Part shown: positions 13,144 to 20,081 of the stretch, in pieces
Position numbering within the stretch: position 1 is the stretch's first letter
How the letters are laid out: each line of letters opens with the position of its first letter
Source of the DNA: an uncultured Eubacteriales bacterium
GTDB lineage: Bacteria > Bacillota > Clostridia > Oscillospirales > Oscillospiraceae
Length of the DNA stretch: 20,137 bases
Direction: 5' to 3'
NCBI GenBank assembly: GCA_900554705.1
Contig: USIH01000025.1
Coordinates: 1-20,137 of the forward strand
Translations under genes and position numbers: made by a program
The notes under the pieces: generated by a model
Database searches by the model: none
Told to the model about the DNA's origin: nothing
What the model saw: only the letters and a program-made list of their open reading frames with translations

Positions 13144-14723
13144 ACGAACTGCTGACCACTTCGCTTTTGTGGCGCATGGCGGTGCGTGTGGCGGCTTGGC
13201 TGAGGGGCTGCGCCGTGGGACGCTGGCTTGCGGCGCTGGGGCGGCTCTGGCGCGAGAGCGCGATCTACCGCGCCGCCGCGCGGCTGCTCCAGTCGAAGAC
13301 GGCGGCGGAAGGCTCCGCGCTGCACCGCCTGCTCGCCGGACGCAGCGAGCGCCTGCACCGCCATGGGCAGGGGCTGCGGCGGCTTTGGCACGGGAGCCTT
13401 CTGTACCGCCTCTGGGGCGGCATTCTGGCGCTTTGCCGCAGGAGCGTCCTGCTGCGCGGCATCGGGCAGGGCGGCATGACGTCGCTGCTGCTGTGCATCA
13501 TCGCGCTCTATGCGCCCATCGACTGGCTGCTGCGTGATATTTTCCAGATCGCGCTGCTTTCATCGGTCTGGGATGAGCTGCTCATGCTGCTGTGCCTGTG
13601 CTGGCTCCTGATGCGGCGGATGACGGCAAAGCGCCCGCTGCCGACCGCGCTGAACGATCAGGATGTGTTCATCGCCTTTTATCTGCTCTGCGCCTTTGCG
13701 CTTCTGAGCGTGACTTTCCGCTTCGCCGACATCAACATCAGCGGTCTGCGCGCCAGCGTGCAGTATATGCTGCTGTTCTTCCTTGTCACGCGCCTGCTGC
13801 GCACGCAGGACGACCTGCTCCTGACCTATCGGGTGATGGTGCTCTCGGCGTTCTTCATCGCGCTTTACGGCATTTGGCAGTTCGTCGTCGGCGTGGAGAT
13901 CCCCTCGCATTGGCAGGATCAGGCGGAAACGGCGGTGCGCACCCGCGTGTTCGGCATTTTCAGCAATCCCAACATCATGGGCGCGTATATGCTGCTGTTC
14001 GCGCCGATGGCGATCGGCCTTGCCTACTACGAGACCGCGCCCGCCAAGCGCGCGTTCTGGTGGCTGTGCGGCATTTGCATGTGCCTCGGCTGCCTGTTTA
14101 CGATGACGCGCTCGGCGTGGCTGGCGCTGGCCGCCGCCGCCGTCCTCTTTGCGCTGCTGATCGACCGTAAGCTCTTCTTCCTGATGCTGCTTGCCGGATG
14201 TGTCGCCTGCCTGCTGCCCTTTGTCCGCAGCCGCATCGGCTATCTGTTCACGCCGCAGTTTCAGGAGTCCAACGCCCGCGCCGGACGTGCGAAGCGCTGG
14301 AGCGCCGCCTTCGGCTACCTCGATGAGCACTACGCGTGGAAGACCGGCCTCGGCTACGGTATTTTCGGCGGCGCGGTCGCGGCGCAAAACCCGATCAACC
14401 CCGATTTTGAGTATATGTACGTAGACAACTACTACGTCAAGATCCTTGTGGAAAACGGCATTGCCGGATTGAGCGCGCTGATCGTGATGCTGCTGGGACT
14501 GCTCGGCGGCGGCATCCGCGCGATCGCAAGAGCCGCGCGCAGTCCGCGCAAGGCGCTTTGTGCCGGTATGTTTGCCGGTATGGTGGGTATCTTGATCCAG
14601 AGCTTCTTTGAAAGTCTCTGGGAAGAGCCTTATATGATGGCACTGTTTTTTGCCGTGGCGGGAATGCTGATCTTTGCGGGCTTCCTGTGCGGCGAAACGG
14701 ATAATGAAACAAAGGAGAGCTGA
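13140..14723 (+). CDS. O-antigen ligase/polymerase-like membrane protein (Wzy_C)
   Basis: A 527-residue protein with about 11-12 membrane helices. The core (about 115-510) fits the O-antigen ligase superfamily: RTRVFGIFSNPNIMGAYMLLFAPMAIGLAYY (about 262-292), TMTRSAWLALAAAAVLF, and a long extracytoplasmic loop with WKTGLGYGIFGG...YVDNYYVKILVENGIAGL (about 400-445), where family catalytic residues lie. Such proteins ligate or polymerise lipid-linked glycans on the outer face of the membrane. The first 110 residues form an Arg- and Leu-rich extension with five S-x-[IL]-x-R-like motifs and no close family parallel that I know. Translation is coupled to the DUF4330 gene by an ATGA overlap. Ligase versus polymerase cannot be decided from sequence. 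Confidence 0.88.
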   Translation: MNELLTTSLLWRMAVRVAAWLRGCAVGRWLAALGRLWRESAIYRAAARLLQSKTAAEGSALHRLLAGRSERLHRHGQGLRRLWHGSLLYRLWGGILALCRRSVLLRGIGQGGMTSLLLCIIALYAPIDWLLRDIFQIALLSSVWDELLMLLCLCWLLMRRMTAKRPLPTALNDQDVFIAFYLLCAFALLSVTFRFADINISGLRASVQYMLLFFLVTRLLRTQDDLLLTYRVMVLSAFFIALYGIWQFVVGVEIPSHWQDQAETAVRTRVFGIFSNPNIMGAYMLLFAPMAIGLAYYETAPAKRAFWWLCGICMCLGCLFTMTRSAWLALAAAAVLFALLIDRKLFFLMLLAGCVACLLPFVRSRIGYLFTPQFQESNARAGRAKRWSAAFGYLDEHYAWKTGLGYGIFGGAVAAQNPINPDFEYMYVDNYYVKILVENGIAGLSALIVMLLGLLGGGIRAIARAARSPRKALCAGMFAGMVGILIQSFFESLWEEPYMMALFFAVAGMLIFAGFLCGETDNETKES

Positions 14724-14725
14724 CC

Positions 14726-15571
14726 ATGATCTGTAAAGTATGCGGCGCGGAGTGCCGCGACAATGTGCGTTTTTGCGGCAACTGCGGCACGCCCATGAAC
14801 GCACCCGTTGTGCCGCAGACGCCGGCAGAGCCGGAGAAGGCGGATGTGCGTATGAGCACGCCGGAACCGACGCCCGTCCCGCAGCCCACACCCGTCCAAG
14901 AACCTGTCCCGCAGCCCGCACCCGTCCAGGCCCCCGTCCCGCAGCCCGCGCCCGTCCAGGATCCCGTCCCGCAGCCCGTTCAGCAGCCTGCCGCTCCCGC
15001 TTATGCTCCCTATGCGGCGGAGCCTGCCTATCCGTCCTACGCGGCCGCACCTGTTACACCCGCCGTGCCGCAGCCGCCCGTGCCTCCGACACCGCCGGTC
15101 TATACGCCCCCAAAGGCGAAAAAGCGCTCGAAAAAGCCGCTTGTGATCACGCTGGTCTGCCTGCTGCTCGCCGCTGCCATCGGCTTTGGCGCGTGGTACT
15201 TCCTGCTGCGCGAAACGCCGTGGGAAGCGGCTGCCGAGGCATATTTTACCGCGCTTTCCGAGCAGGATCGGCAAGAAGCGAACGCCCACGCCATTGCGCA
15301 GTGGGAGATGGACGAGGCAACGCTGCGTCAGTTTGCCGGTATGAAGAACGTCACCGTGCGCAAGTCTGCGAAGGCGGACAGCGCGCTGAAGGACGATATC
15401 ACAGCCGAGCTGAAGAAGATGGGCTACTCGTTCACGGCGGAAAAAGCGTATGTCGTCCGCGTCGAGTATGAGACCGAGGGGACGAGCGGCAGCGTCAGCG
15501 TGGACGTTGCCGTGATCGAGTATGAGGGCGTCTGGTATGTGGCTCTCACGCTCAAGGACGTAACTTGGTAA
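14726..15571 (+). CDS. zinc-ribbon, proline-rich, single-pass membrane protein
   Basis: A 281-residue protein of mixed build. Residues 3-20 form a zinc ribbon (CKVCGAEC at 3-10, CGNC at 17-20). Residues 28-130 are a Pro/Val/Gln-rich linker with a 10-residue tandem repeat (PVPQPAPVQx). A basic stretch KAKKRSKK (130-137) precedes one membrane helix (139-161). Residues 165-281 form an extracytoplasmic domain of about 115 residues, beginning PWEAAAEAYFTALSEQDRQEA, that resembles NTF2-like or DUF4878-type domains seen after such anchors. The zinc ribbon should be cytosolic. AAGGAGAG lies 6-7 nt before the ATG, 2 nt after the ligase stop. The function is unknown; a scaffold or sensor role is only a guess. 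Confidence 0.83.
   Translation: MICKVCGAECRDNVRFCGNCGTPMNAPVVPQTPAEPEKADVRMSTPEPTPVPQPTPVQEPVPQPAPVQAPVPQPAPVQDPVPQPVQQPAAPAYAPYAAEPAYPSYAAAPVTPAVPQPPVPPTPPVYTPPKAKKRSKKPLVITLVCLLLAAAIGFGAWYFLLRETPWEAAAEAYFTALSEQDRQEANAHAIAQWEMDEATLRQFAGMKNVTVRKSAKADSALKDDITAELKKMGYSFTAEKAYVVRVEYETEGTSGSVSVDVAVIEYEGVWYVALTLKDVTW
14873..14992 (+). repeat. 30-bp tandem coding repeat (PVPQPxPVQx)
   Basis: Four successive 30-nt units encode residues 50-89 of the zinc-ribbon protein. The first three are near-identical and the fourth is degenerate. The period is a multiple of three, so copy-number change would keep frame and only alter the length of the linker. Confidence 0.8.
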
Positions 15572-15579
15572 AACCCCGT

Positions 15580-15609
15580 GCTTCCGACGGCCAGTCTGCC
15601 GTCGGAAGC
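15580..15609 (+). terminator. hairpin between the zinc-ribbon and LtaS-like genes
   Basis: GCTTCCGACGGC (15580-15591) and GCCGTCGGAAGC (15598-15609) form a perfect 12-bp stem. Only GCTTTATCC follows, so the T run is poor. It may be a partial terminator or processing site that lowers expression of the LtaS-like gene relative to the genes before it. Confidence 0.5.
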
Positions 15610-15631
15610 GCTTTATCCGGAGGAGGCAGAT

Positions 15632-17812
15632 ATGAAAGAACCTCAAATGCAGCAGGAAGCGCCGCAAGAATCGCCGCAGGAGGCCGAGGGCTATCCCCGT
15701 CGAGCCAGCGCGCGCACCCGCGCCAGAGCGCAGCGCCGCTCCCGCGTGCGCGGCCTTTGCCTCACGGCGCTGTGTCTGATCGTCGGTGTGATCTATTCCG
15801 ATCTGCTGACGCTTTGCTTTGCGGGCACGCCGCTGCACGGCGAGACGCTGCTGTATGTTTTCCTGTTCGGCGCGTCACTGGGCTTATTTGCGTTTTTCCT
15901 GATCTCCGTTTTCCCCGGGCGGCACACGGGAACGATCCTACTGATCGTGCTCTATGCGCTGCTTGCCCTGTATTATTGCATTCAGATCTTCTGTAAAAGC
16001 TCGTATTTCAACTATATGTCCCTCTCGTCGCTGCTTGGCGGGACGGACGGCGTGGTGAAGGAATACGGCGATGTCGTGGTGCGCATCGTGCTGCGCGGCC
16101 TGTGGCGCATCGTGCTGCTGTACCTGCCGCTTGCGCTGATGCTTGTCGGAAAGCGCCTGCGGCTGCTGCGTGTCGAGCGGATCCGCTTTTGGAAATGCGC
16201 CGTGATCCTTGCGCTTTCCGTCGTGCTGTTCTACGGCGGTTTGCTTGCCGTGAACGGCTCTTCGCGCGCCAAGGAGCGCTATCGCGGCAGCTTCGAGTTT
16301 GACAGCGCCGTCGGTACCTTCGGGCTGCACGAGGCGGCGCGGCTGGATCTGCACTATCTGCTCTTCGGCAACGAAAGCGCGCAGGCCTTTGAGGCGCTCC
16401 CGACCCTGCCGCCGACGCAGCCGGTGCAGACGGAGGAGAAACCGCCCGCGACCGACGCGACCGAGCCGGTGGGAAGCGAAGCGCTGATGGAGCCTGTTTC
16501 GACCGAGCCGGAGCCGATCGTCTACGGCTATAACGAGATGGACATCGACTTTTCCGCCTTAGCGGAGGCGGAGAGCAGCGACGCGATCCGCTCTGTCCAT
16601 AGCTATGTTGCCTCCCTGTCGCCCTCGCAGCAAAACGAGTATACGGGGCTGTTTCGCGGGAAGAACCTGATTTTGATCACGGCGGAGGCCTTCAGCGCGG
16701 AGGCGATCCGCCCCGATCTGACGCCGACGCTCTACCGCATGGCCACGAAGGGCATTCAGGTCAAGGAGTATTACCAGCCCGCGTGGGGCGGCAGCACCTC
16801 GACGGGGGAGTACTCCAATGTCGTCGGTCTGGTGCCGACGCAGGGCGTGCAGAGCATCCGCACGGCGGCGAACAACAATCTTTACTTTACGCTGGGCAAC
16901 CAGTGCCAGCGCCTTGGCTACTTCACCGGCGCATACCACGATCATTTCTATCGCTACTACAACCGCGACGAAACGCACCGCAACCTCGGCTACCACGAAT
17001 ACCTCGGGCGCGGCAACGGCTTGGAGGATCAGATCGCCGACACGTGGCCGGAGAGCGACTTGGAGCTGATGCAGGCGACGGTCGACCGCTATATCGACCA
17101 GCAGCCCTTCAGTGTTTACTACATGACCGTCAGCGGCCACGCAAACTACAGTTGGGGCGGCAACTATATGTCCGCGAAAAACCGCGATGCCGTGCAGGGG
17201 CTGGACTGCTCGGAGACAGTCAAGGCCTACTACGCAAGCCAGCTGGAGCTGGAGTACGGTCTTCGTTACCTGATCGACCGGCTCGAGAAGGCGGGGATCG
17301 CCGACGATACGGTCATCGTGCTCGCTACAGATCACTATCCCTACGGCTTGGAGGACTCCGATGCGTGGGGAACCTCCGGCGACGCGCTGGCGGAGCTTTA
17401 CGGTTATTCCTACCGGCAGCCGTGGGAGCGCGACCACAGTGCGTTGCTGATCTGGAGCGGGTGTCTGGAGGAGATGGATCCCATCGTCGTTGAAGGTCCG
17501 ACCTATTCGCTGGATATTGTCCCGACGCTCTCCAACCTTTTCAGAATGGAGTACGATTCCCGCCTGCTGGTCGGGCGCGACATCCTCTCCGACACCGAGC
17601 CGCTGGCGCTCTGGCCCGACGGCAGCTGGCGCACCGACAAGGCCTCCTACAATGCAGCCAAGGACGAGTACACCGTCTTTGAGGGCGCGCAGGTCGACGA
17701 GGATTATTTTGAGCGTCTTCGGATCACGGTGAAAAACAAACGCAGCTTTTCCTCCAACGTACTTGAGCGCGACTACTATGCCGTGCTCTTCGGAAAAGAC
17801 GAGATCACATGA
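15632..17812 (+). CDS. LtaS-like sulfatase-fold phosphoglycerol transferase
   Basis: A 726-residue membrane enzyme. A Gln/Glu/Arg-rich cytosolic head (1-40) leads into five membrane helices (about 41-60, 72-93, 99-120, 155-175, 187-207), a Pro/Thr/Glu linker (about 255-297) and an extracytoplasmic sulfatase-fold domain (about 340-660). Metal and catalytic positions of the lipoteichoic acid synthase family are visible: E352 in ITAEAF, the nucleophile candidate T389 in GGSTSTGEY, H503 in SGHANY, and D567/H568 in ATDHYPYG. The family moves glycerol phosphate from phosphatidylglycerol onto a growing or acceptor glycan. The start at 15632 has GGAGGAGG 5 nt upstream; an in-frame extension back to 15578 would include the hairpin and is rejected. 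LTA synthase versus polymer-decorating transferase is undecided. Confidence 0.92.
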   Translation: MKEPQMQQEAPQESPQEAEGYPRRASARTRARAQRRSRVRGLCLTALCLIVGVIYSDLLTLCFAGTPLHGETLLYVFLFGASLGLFAFFLISVFPGRHTGTILLIVLYALLALYYCIQIFCKSSYFNYMSLSSLLGGTDGVVKEYGDVVVRIVLRGLWRIVLLYLPLALMLVGKRLRLLRVERIRFWKCAVILALSVVLFYGGLLAVNGSSRAKERYRGSFEFDSAVGTFGLHEAARLDLHYLLFGNESAQAFEALPTLPPTQPVQTEEKPPATDATEPVGSEALMEPVSTEPEPIVYGYNEMDIDFSALAEAESSDAIRSVHSYVASLSPSQQNEYTGLFRGKNLILITAEAFSAEAIRPDLTPTLYRMATKGIQVKEYYQPAWGGSTSTGEYSNVVGLVPTQGVQSIRTAANNNLYFTLGNQCQRLGYFTGAYHDHFYRYYNRDETHRNLGYHEYLGRGNGLEDQIADTWPESDLELMQATVDRYIDQQPFSVYYMTVSGHANYSWGGNYMSAKNRDAVQGLDCSETVKAYYASQLELEYGLRYLIDRLEKAGIADDTVIVLATDHYPYGLEDSDAWGTSGDALAELYGYSYRQPWERDHSALLIWSGCLEEMDPIVVEGPTYSLDIVPTLSNLFRMEYDSRLLVGRDILSDTEPLALWPDGSWRTDKASYNAAKDEYTVFEGAQVDEDYFERLRITVKNKRSFSSNVLERDYYAVLFGKDEIT

Positions 17813-17848
17813 AAACAAGGAGCCGCCCTCGTGAGAGGACGACTCCTT
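17811..17848 (-). terminator. terminator of the Crp/Fnr-family gene
   Basis: Arms 17817-17830 and 17835-17848 pair over 14 bp with loop 17831-17834. On the minus strand the two odd pairs are G-U wobbles and the stem is followed by TTTT. On the plus strand they are C-A mismatches. It therefore works best for the minus-strand gene, and its tail overlaps the end of the LtaS-like gene. Confidence 0.7.
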
Positions 17849-17906
17849 CAAAAGTCCGGAATTTCCCCAATGCCCTTCGTGCGACGAGCATCCCTACCGG
17901 CTCCTT

Positions 17907-18563
17907 TTAGTCTGGGATCGACCGCCTGCGCAGCGCCTCCGGATCGAGGATCCGGAAGCCTTCTTCCGTTTTCTCCAAGATCCCCTGCGCGCAGAGCTTG
18001 TTCATGATGCGAAAGACGTGCCGATAGCTTACGGCAACGGACTGCGCCGTGTCGGACAGCGGCTCGCGAAAGACGCCGTTGCGCTGCGCCATCTGAAGAA
18101 ATGCACAGAGCCGCGCTTCGCCCGTGAGCAGAGCGGAGGCCATGTGTTCTTCACCGCGCCGCAGGAGCTTCTGTGCGAGGGCTTGCCCGACCGCATTAAC
18201 GAAGGTGAGATTGCTGCGCAGCCGGTCGGCGTTCTCAAAAAACGGGATGGCGATGCAAGAGAAGTCGGACACGGCGATCACACTTGTGGTGGCAATGAAC
18301 CGATCGAGCATCAACTCGACATCGCCCATCACTCCCTGCGTTACGTAATAGCAGAGGATCAGATTTTTTCCGTTGGGTGCGTCAACGCACACTTTTGAGA
18401 TGCCGGAAAGGACGATGAAGAAGTTGCTGTTTTCCACGCCCTGCCGCATGATGTACTCGCCGACGTGATAGTTTTGGACGGCGCAATTTGTCAGCGCGTC
18501 TGCGCTTAAGCCGTAGGCGGCGAGCTGACGCACGGCTGTTTCTGTGAGCGCGGTACGTTTCAT
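17907..18563 (-). CDS. Crp/Fnr family transcriptional regulator (YeiL-like)
   Basis: A 218-residue regulator. Residues about 25-120 form a cyclic-nucleotide-binding-type beta-barrel (GEYIMRQGVENSNFFIVLSGISKV, then GVMGDVELML at 77-86). Residues about 145-205 hold the C-terminal winged helix with recognition segment SVAVSYRHVFRIMNKLCAQGIL (175-196). The cAMP-contact residues of Crp are not clearly kept and there is no FNR-type N-terminal cysteine cluster, though six cysteines are scattered (27, 59, 71, 103, 153, 191). The recognition helix and size recall YeiL. AAGGAG lies 7 nt before the start. It is divergent from the YdcZ-type transporter, with a dyad positioned for activation of that promoter. 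The effector is unknown. Confidence 0.9.
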   Translation of the reverse strand: MKRTALTETAVRQLAAYGLSADALTNCAVQNYHVGEYIMRQGVENSNFFIVLSGISKVCVDAPNGKNLILCYYVTQGVMGDVELMLDRFIATTSVIAVSDFSCIAIPFFENADRLRSNLTFVNAVGQALAQKLLRRGEEHMASALLTGEARLCAFLQMAQRNGVFREPLSDTAQSVAVSYRHVFRIMNKLCAQGILEKTEEGFRILDPEALRRRSIPD

Positions 18564-18587
18564 GGCGTTTCTCCTTAAAATGAAAAT

Positions 18588-18616
18588 ACCCTGACAAATG
18601 TCCTACCCGGCAGGGT
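18588..18616 (+). promoter_or_regulatory. probable activator site upstream of the YdcZ-type gene
   Basis: ACCCTG (18588-18593) and CAGGGT (18611-18616) form an inverted repeat. Inside it, GACA-AA-TGTC (18593-18602) is a second, tighter dyad. With a start near 18640, the inner dyad is centred at about -42, the class II position for Crp/Fnr activators. The divergent Crp/Fnr-family protein is the obvious candidate. Confidence 0.5.
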
Positions 18617-18627
18617 CGAATCTCCGC

Positions 18628-18633
18628 TATACT
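18628..18633 (+). promoter_or_regulatory. -10 box of the YdcZ-type gene, no recognisable -35
   Basis: TATACT fits a sigma-A -10. The position 17 nt upstream (18605-18610) reads ACCCGG, which is not a -35. A promoter without a -35 and with a dyad over that spot suggests dependence on an activator. Confidence 0.5.
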
Positions 18634-18658
18634 CCGTGTATAGAAGGAGGTAGATTCC

Positions 18659-20035
18659 ATGTTATTTGCATTGCTGTCCGGTGTCCTTATTGCCGTCATG
18701 GTGGCGGTAAACGGAACATTGACGGACTATTTTGACGTCTATTTTTCTGCCGTTGTGATCCATGTGGTCGGGACGGCCTTTGCCCTGCTGCTCTGCCTGA
18801 TAAAGCGGGAGCCGCTGTTCCGAAAGGTGCCGCGCTGGGCATTTCTCGGCGGCTCAATCGGCATTTTCACAACGCTGTTTAATAACTACGCCTATTCCCG
18901 CATCAGCATGACGAGCATCATTGCCCTGAGTCTGCTGGGGCAGACGGTGACTTCCGCTGTGATCGACCGCTTCGGCCTGCTCGGTATGAAAAAACACCCG
19001 ATCGGCAAAGCGACTTGGATCGGCATGGCGATCTCTTTTGCGGGCGTTGCCGTTATGCTGGATGCATCGGTCGCGGGGGCGGCCGTCGCGGTGCTGCTGT
19101 CCCTTGCGGCGGGTGTGACCAACGTACTTTCCCGCTCTGTCAACGCAAAGCTGGCCGAGAAGGTTGGCAATATGGCAGGGAGCTTTTACAACCATTTGGC
19201 GGGGCTGCCGCTGTGCCTTCTGCTCTGGCTCCTGCTGACTGACCGCTCATTCGGCACGATGCCAAAGCCGTGGATGCTCAGCGGCGGAATGCTCGGCGTA
19301 CTGATCTTGTTTTTGAGCAATGTCGCGGTTCCGCACGTGTCGGCATTTTACTATACGCTGCTGACCTTCATTGGGCAGATCTTCACGGGCTTTTTGCTGG
19401 ATCTGCTGTGTGGTTCGGCCGTTTCCGGCGGCCTATTCTGGGGCAGCTTGCTCTGCGCGGCAGGCTTTTTGGTTTCCGTCCTGCTGTCTCTTTGGGAAAA
19501 GGGGGCGCGCGATCGGCAAAACGCACATTCTGAGAGGCGATTGCATATGAAAACGGCACATCAGCAGAAGCTCCGGCAGACACAGGCGCTTCGGGTGCTG
19601 GCACGCGTAGCGAAGTGCCTGAACGACGCAAAGATCACTTGGGCGGTCGGCGGCTCGCTTCTGTTGTACTTTAACGGCATCACGGAGGTCTTTCACGATC
19701 TGGATCTCATGGTCTTCGAGAAAGATGCGCTGCGTGCAAAAGAAATTCTTGGCACGCTCGGAACGCTTCAACCGTCGCAAGGCGGCGGAAGATACCGCAC
19801 AAAGCATTTCTACGAATTTTCGGTCGAGGGCGTCGACATTGATCTCATGGGCGGCTTTGCGATCTGCTCCGACGGCGTCGTCCACACCTGCGCGCTGGAG
19901 CCGGATCAGATCGTAGGCAGCACCAGCGTGGAAGGACAGACGATCCCGCTTCAGTCGGTCGCGCTTTGGCGGACATACTATGAATGGATGGAGCGCACGG
20001 AGAAAGTGGCGATGATCGACGCCGCAGAGAAATAG
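18659..20035 (+). CDS. YdcZ/DUF606 (DMT) transporter fused to a nucleotidyltransferase domain
   Basis: A 458-residue reading frame with two unrelated parts. Residues 1-280 are a ten-helix DMT-superfamily transporter with two DUF606/YdcZ halves (opening MLFALLSGVLIAVMVAVNGTLTDYF; second half from about residue 140). Residues about 300-458 are soluble and look like a nucleotidyltransferase-fold domain: WAVGGSLLLYF (328-338), then HDLDL (346-350) with the D-x-D metal pair D347/D349, and a third acid in VDIDL (D395 region). YdcZ-type proteins are normally about 140 or 300 residues without this tail. AGGAGG (18645-18650) is 8 nt before the ATG. The junction is the hydrophilic stretch ARDRQNAHSERRLH. 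An internal ATG at 19547 could give a separate product. Substrates of both parts are unknown. Confidence 0.87.
   Translation: MLFALLSGVLIAVMVAVNGTLTDYFDVYFSAVVIHVVGTAFALLLCLIKREPLFRKVPRWAFLGGSIGIFTTLFNNYAYSRISMTSIIALSLLGQTVTSAVIDRFGLLGMKKHPIGKATWIGMAISFAGVAVMLDASVAGAAVAVLLSLAAGVTNVLSRSVNAKLAEKVGNMAGSFYNHLAGLPLCLLLWLLLTDRSFGTMPKPWMLSGGMLGVLILFLSNVAVPHVSAFYYTLLTFIGQIFTGFLLDLLCGSAVSGGLFWGSLLCAAGFLVSVLLSLWEKGARDRQNAHSERRLHMKTAHQQKLRQTQALRVLARVAKCLNDAKITWAVGGSLLLYFNGITEVFHDLDLMVFEKDALRAKEILGTLGTLQPSQGGGRYRTKHFYEFSVEGVDIDLMGGFAICSDGVVHTCALEPDQIVGSTSVEGQTIPLQSVALWRTYYEWMERTEKVAMIDAAEK
19547..20035 (+). other. possible internal start for a stand-alone nucleotidyltransferase
   Basis: An in-frame ATG (codon 297 of the fusion) follows GAGAGG at 19532-19537 by 9 nt and begins exactly where the soluble domain starts (MKTAHQQKLRQTQALRV). 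It would give a 162-residue protein carrying the G-S and D-x-D motifs. Either the two genes fused by loss of a stop codon, or both a fusion and a short form are made. Confidence 0.4.
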
Positions 20036-20052
20036 ACAGGTAAATGAAAGTA

Positions 20053-20079
20053 CGGCGCTGTTCTTTCGGAACAGCGCCG
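20053..20079. repeat. perfect hairpin beside the second copy of the MITE-like element
   Basis: CGGCGCTGTTC (20053-20063) and GAACAGCGCCG (20069-20079) form a perfect 11-bp stem with a 5-nt loop, 17 nt after the transporter stop. It looks like a terminator stem, but no T run follows. Instead the element's AGACTG end begins after 2 nt. Confidence 0.85.
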
Positions 20080-20081
20080 CC

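Noticed and set aside
14873..14992. Short tandem repeats as a possible CRISPR array
   Set aside because: The 30-bp units are contiguous, have no spacers and lie in frame within a coding region; they encode a proline-rich linker.
15578..15631. N-terminal extension of the LtaS-like protein to 15578
   Set aside because: It would translate the hairpin at 15580-15609 and has no ribosome binding site, whereas GGAGGAGG lies 5 nt before the ATG at 15632.
13560..15838. Long minus-strand open frames opposite the ligase-like, zinc-ribbon and LtaS-like genes
   Set aside because: Their composition (Arg, Gly, His, Gln runs) is typical of antisense translation of GC-rich genes, and the sense genes have motifs and ribosome binding sites.
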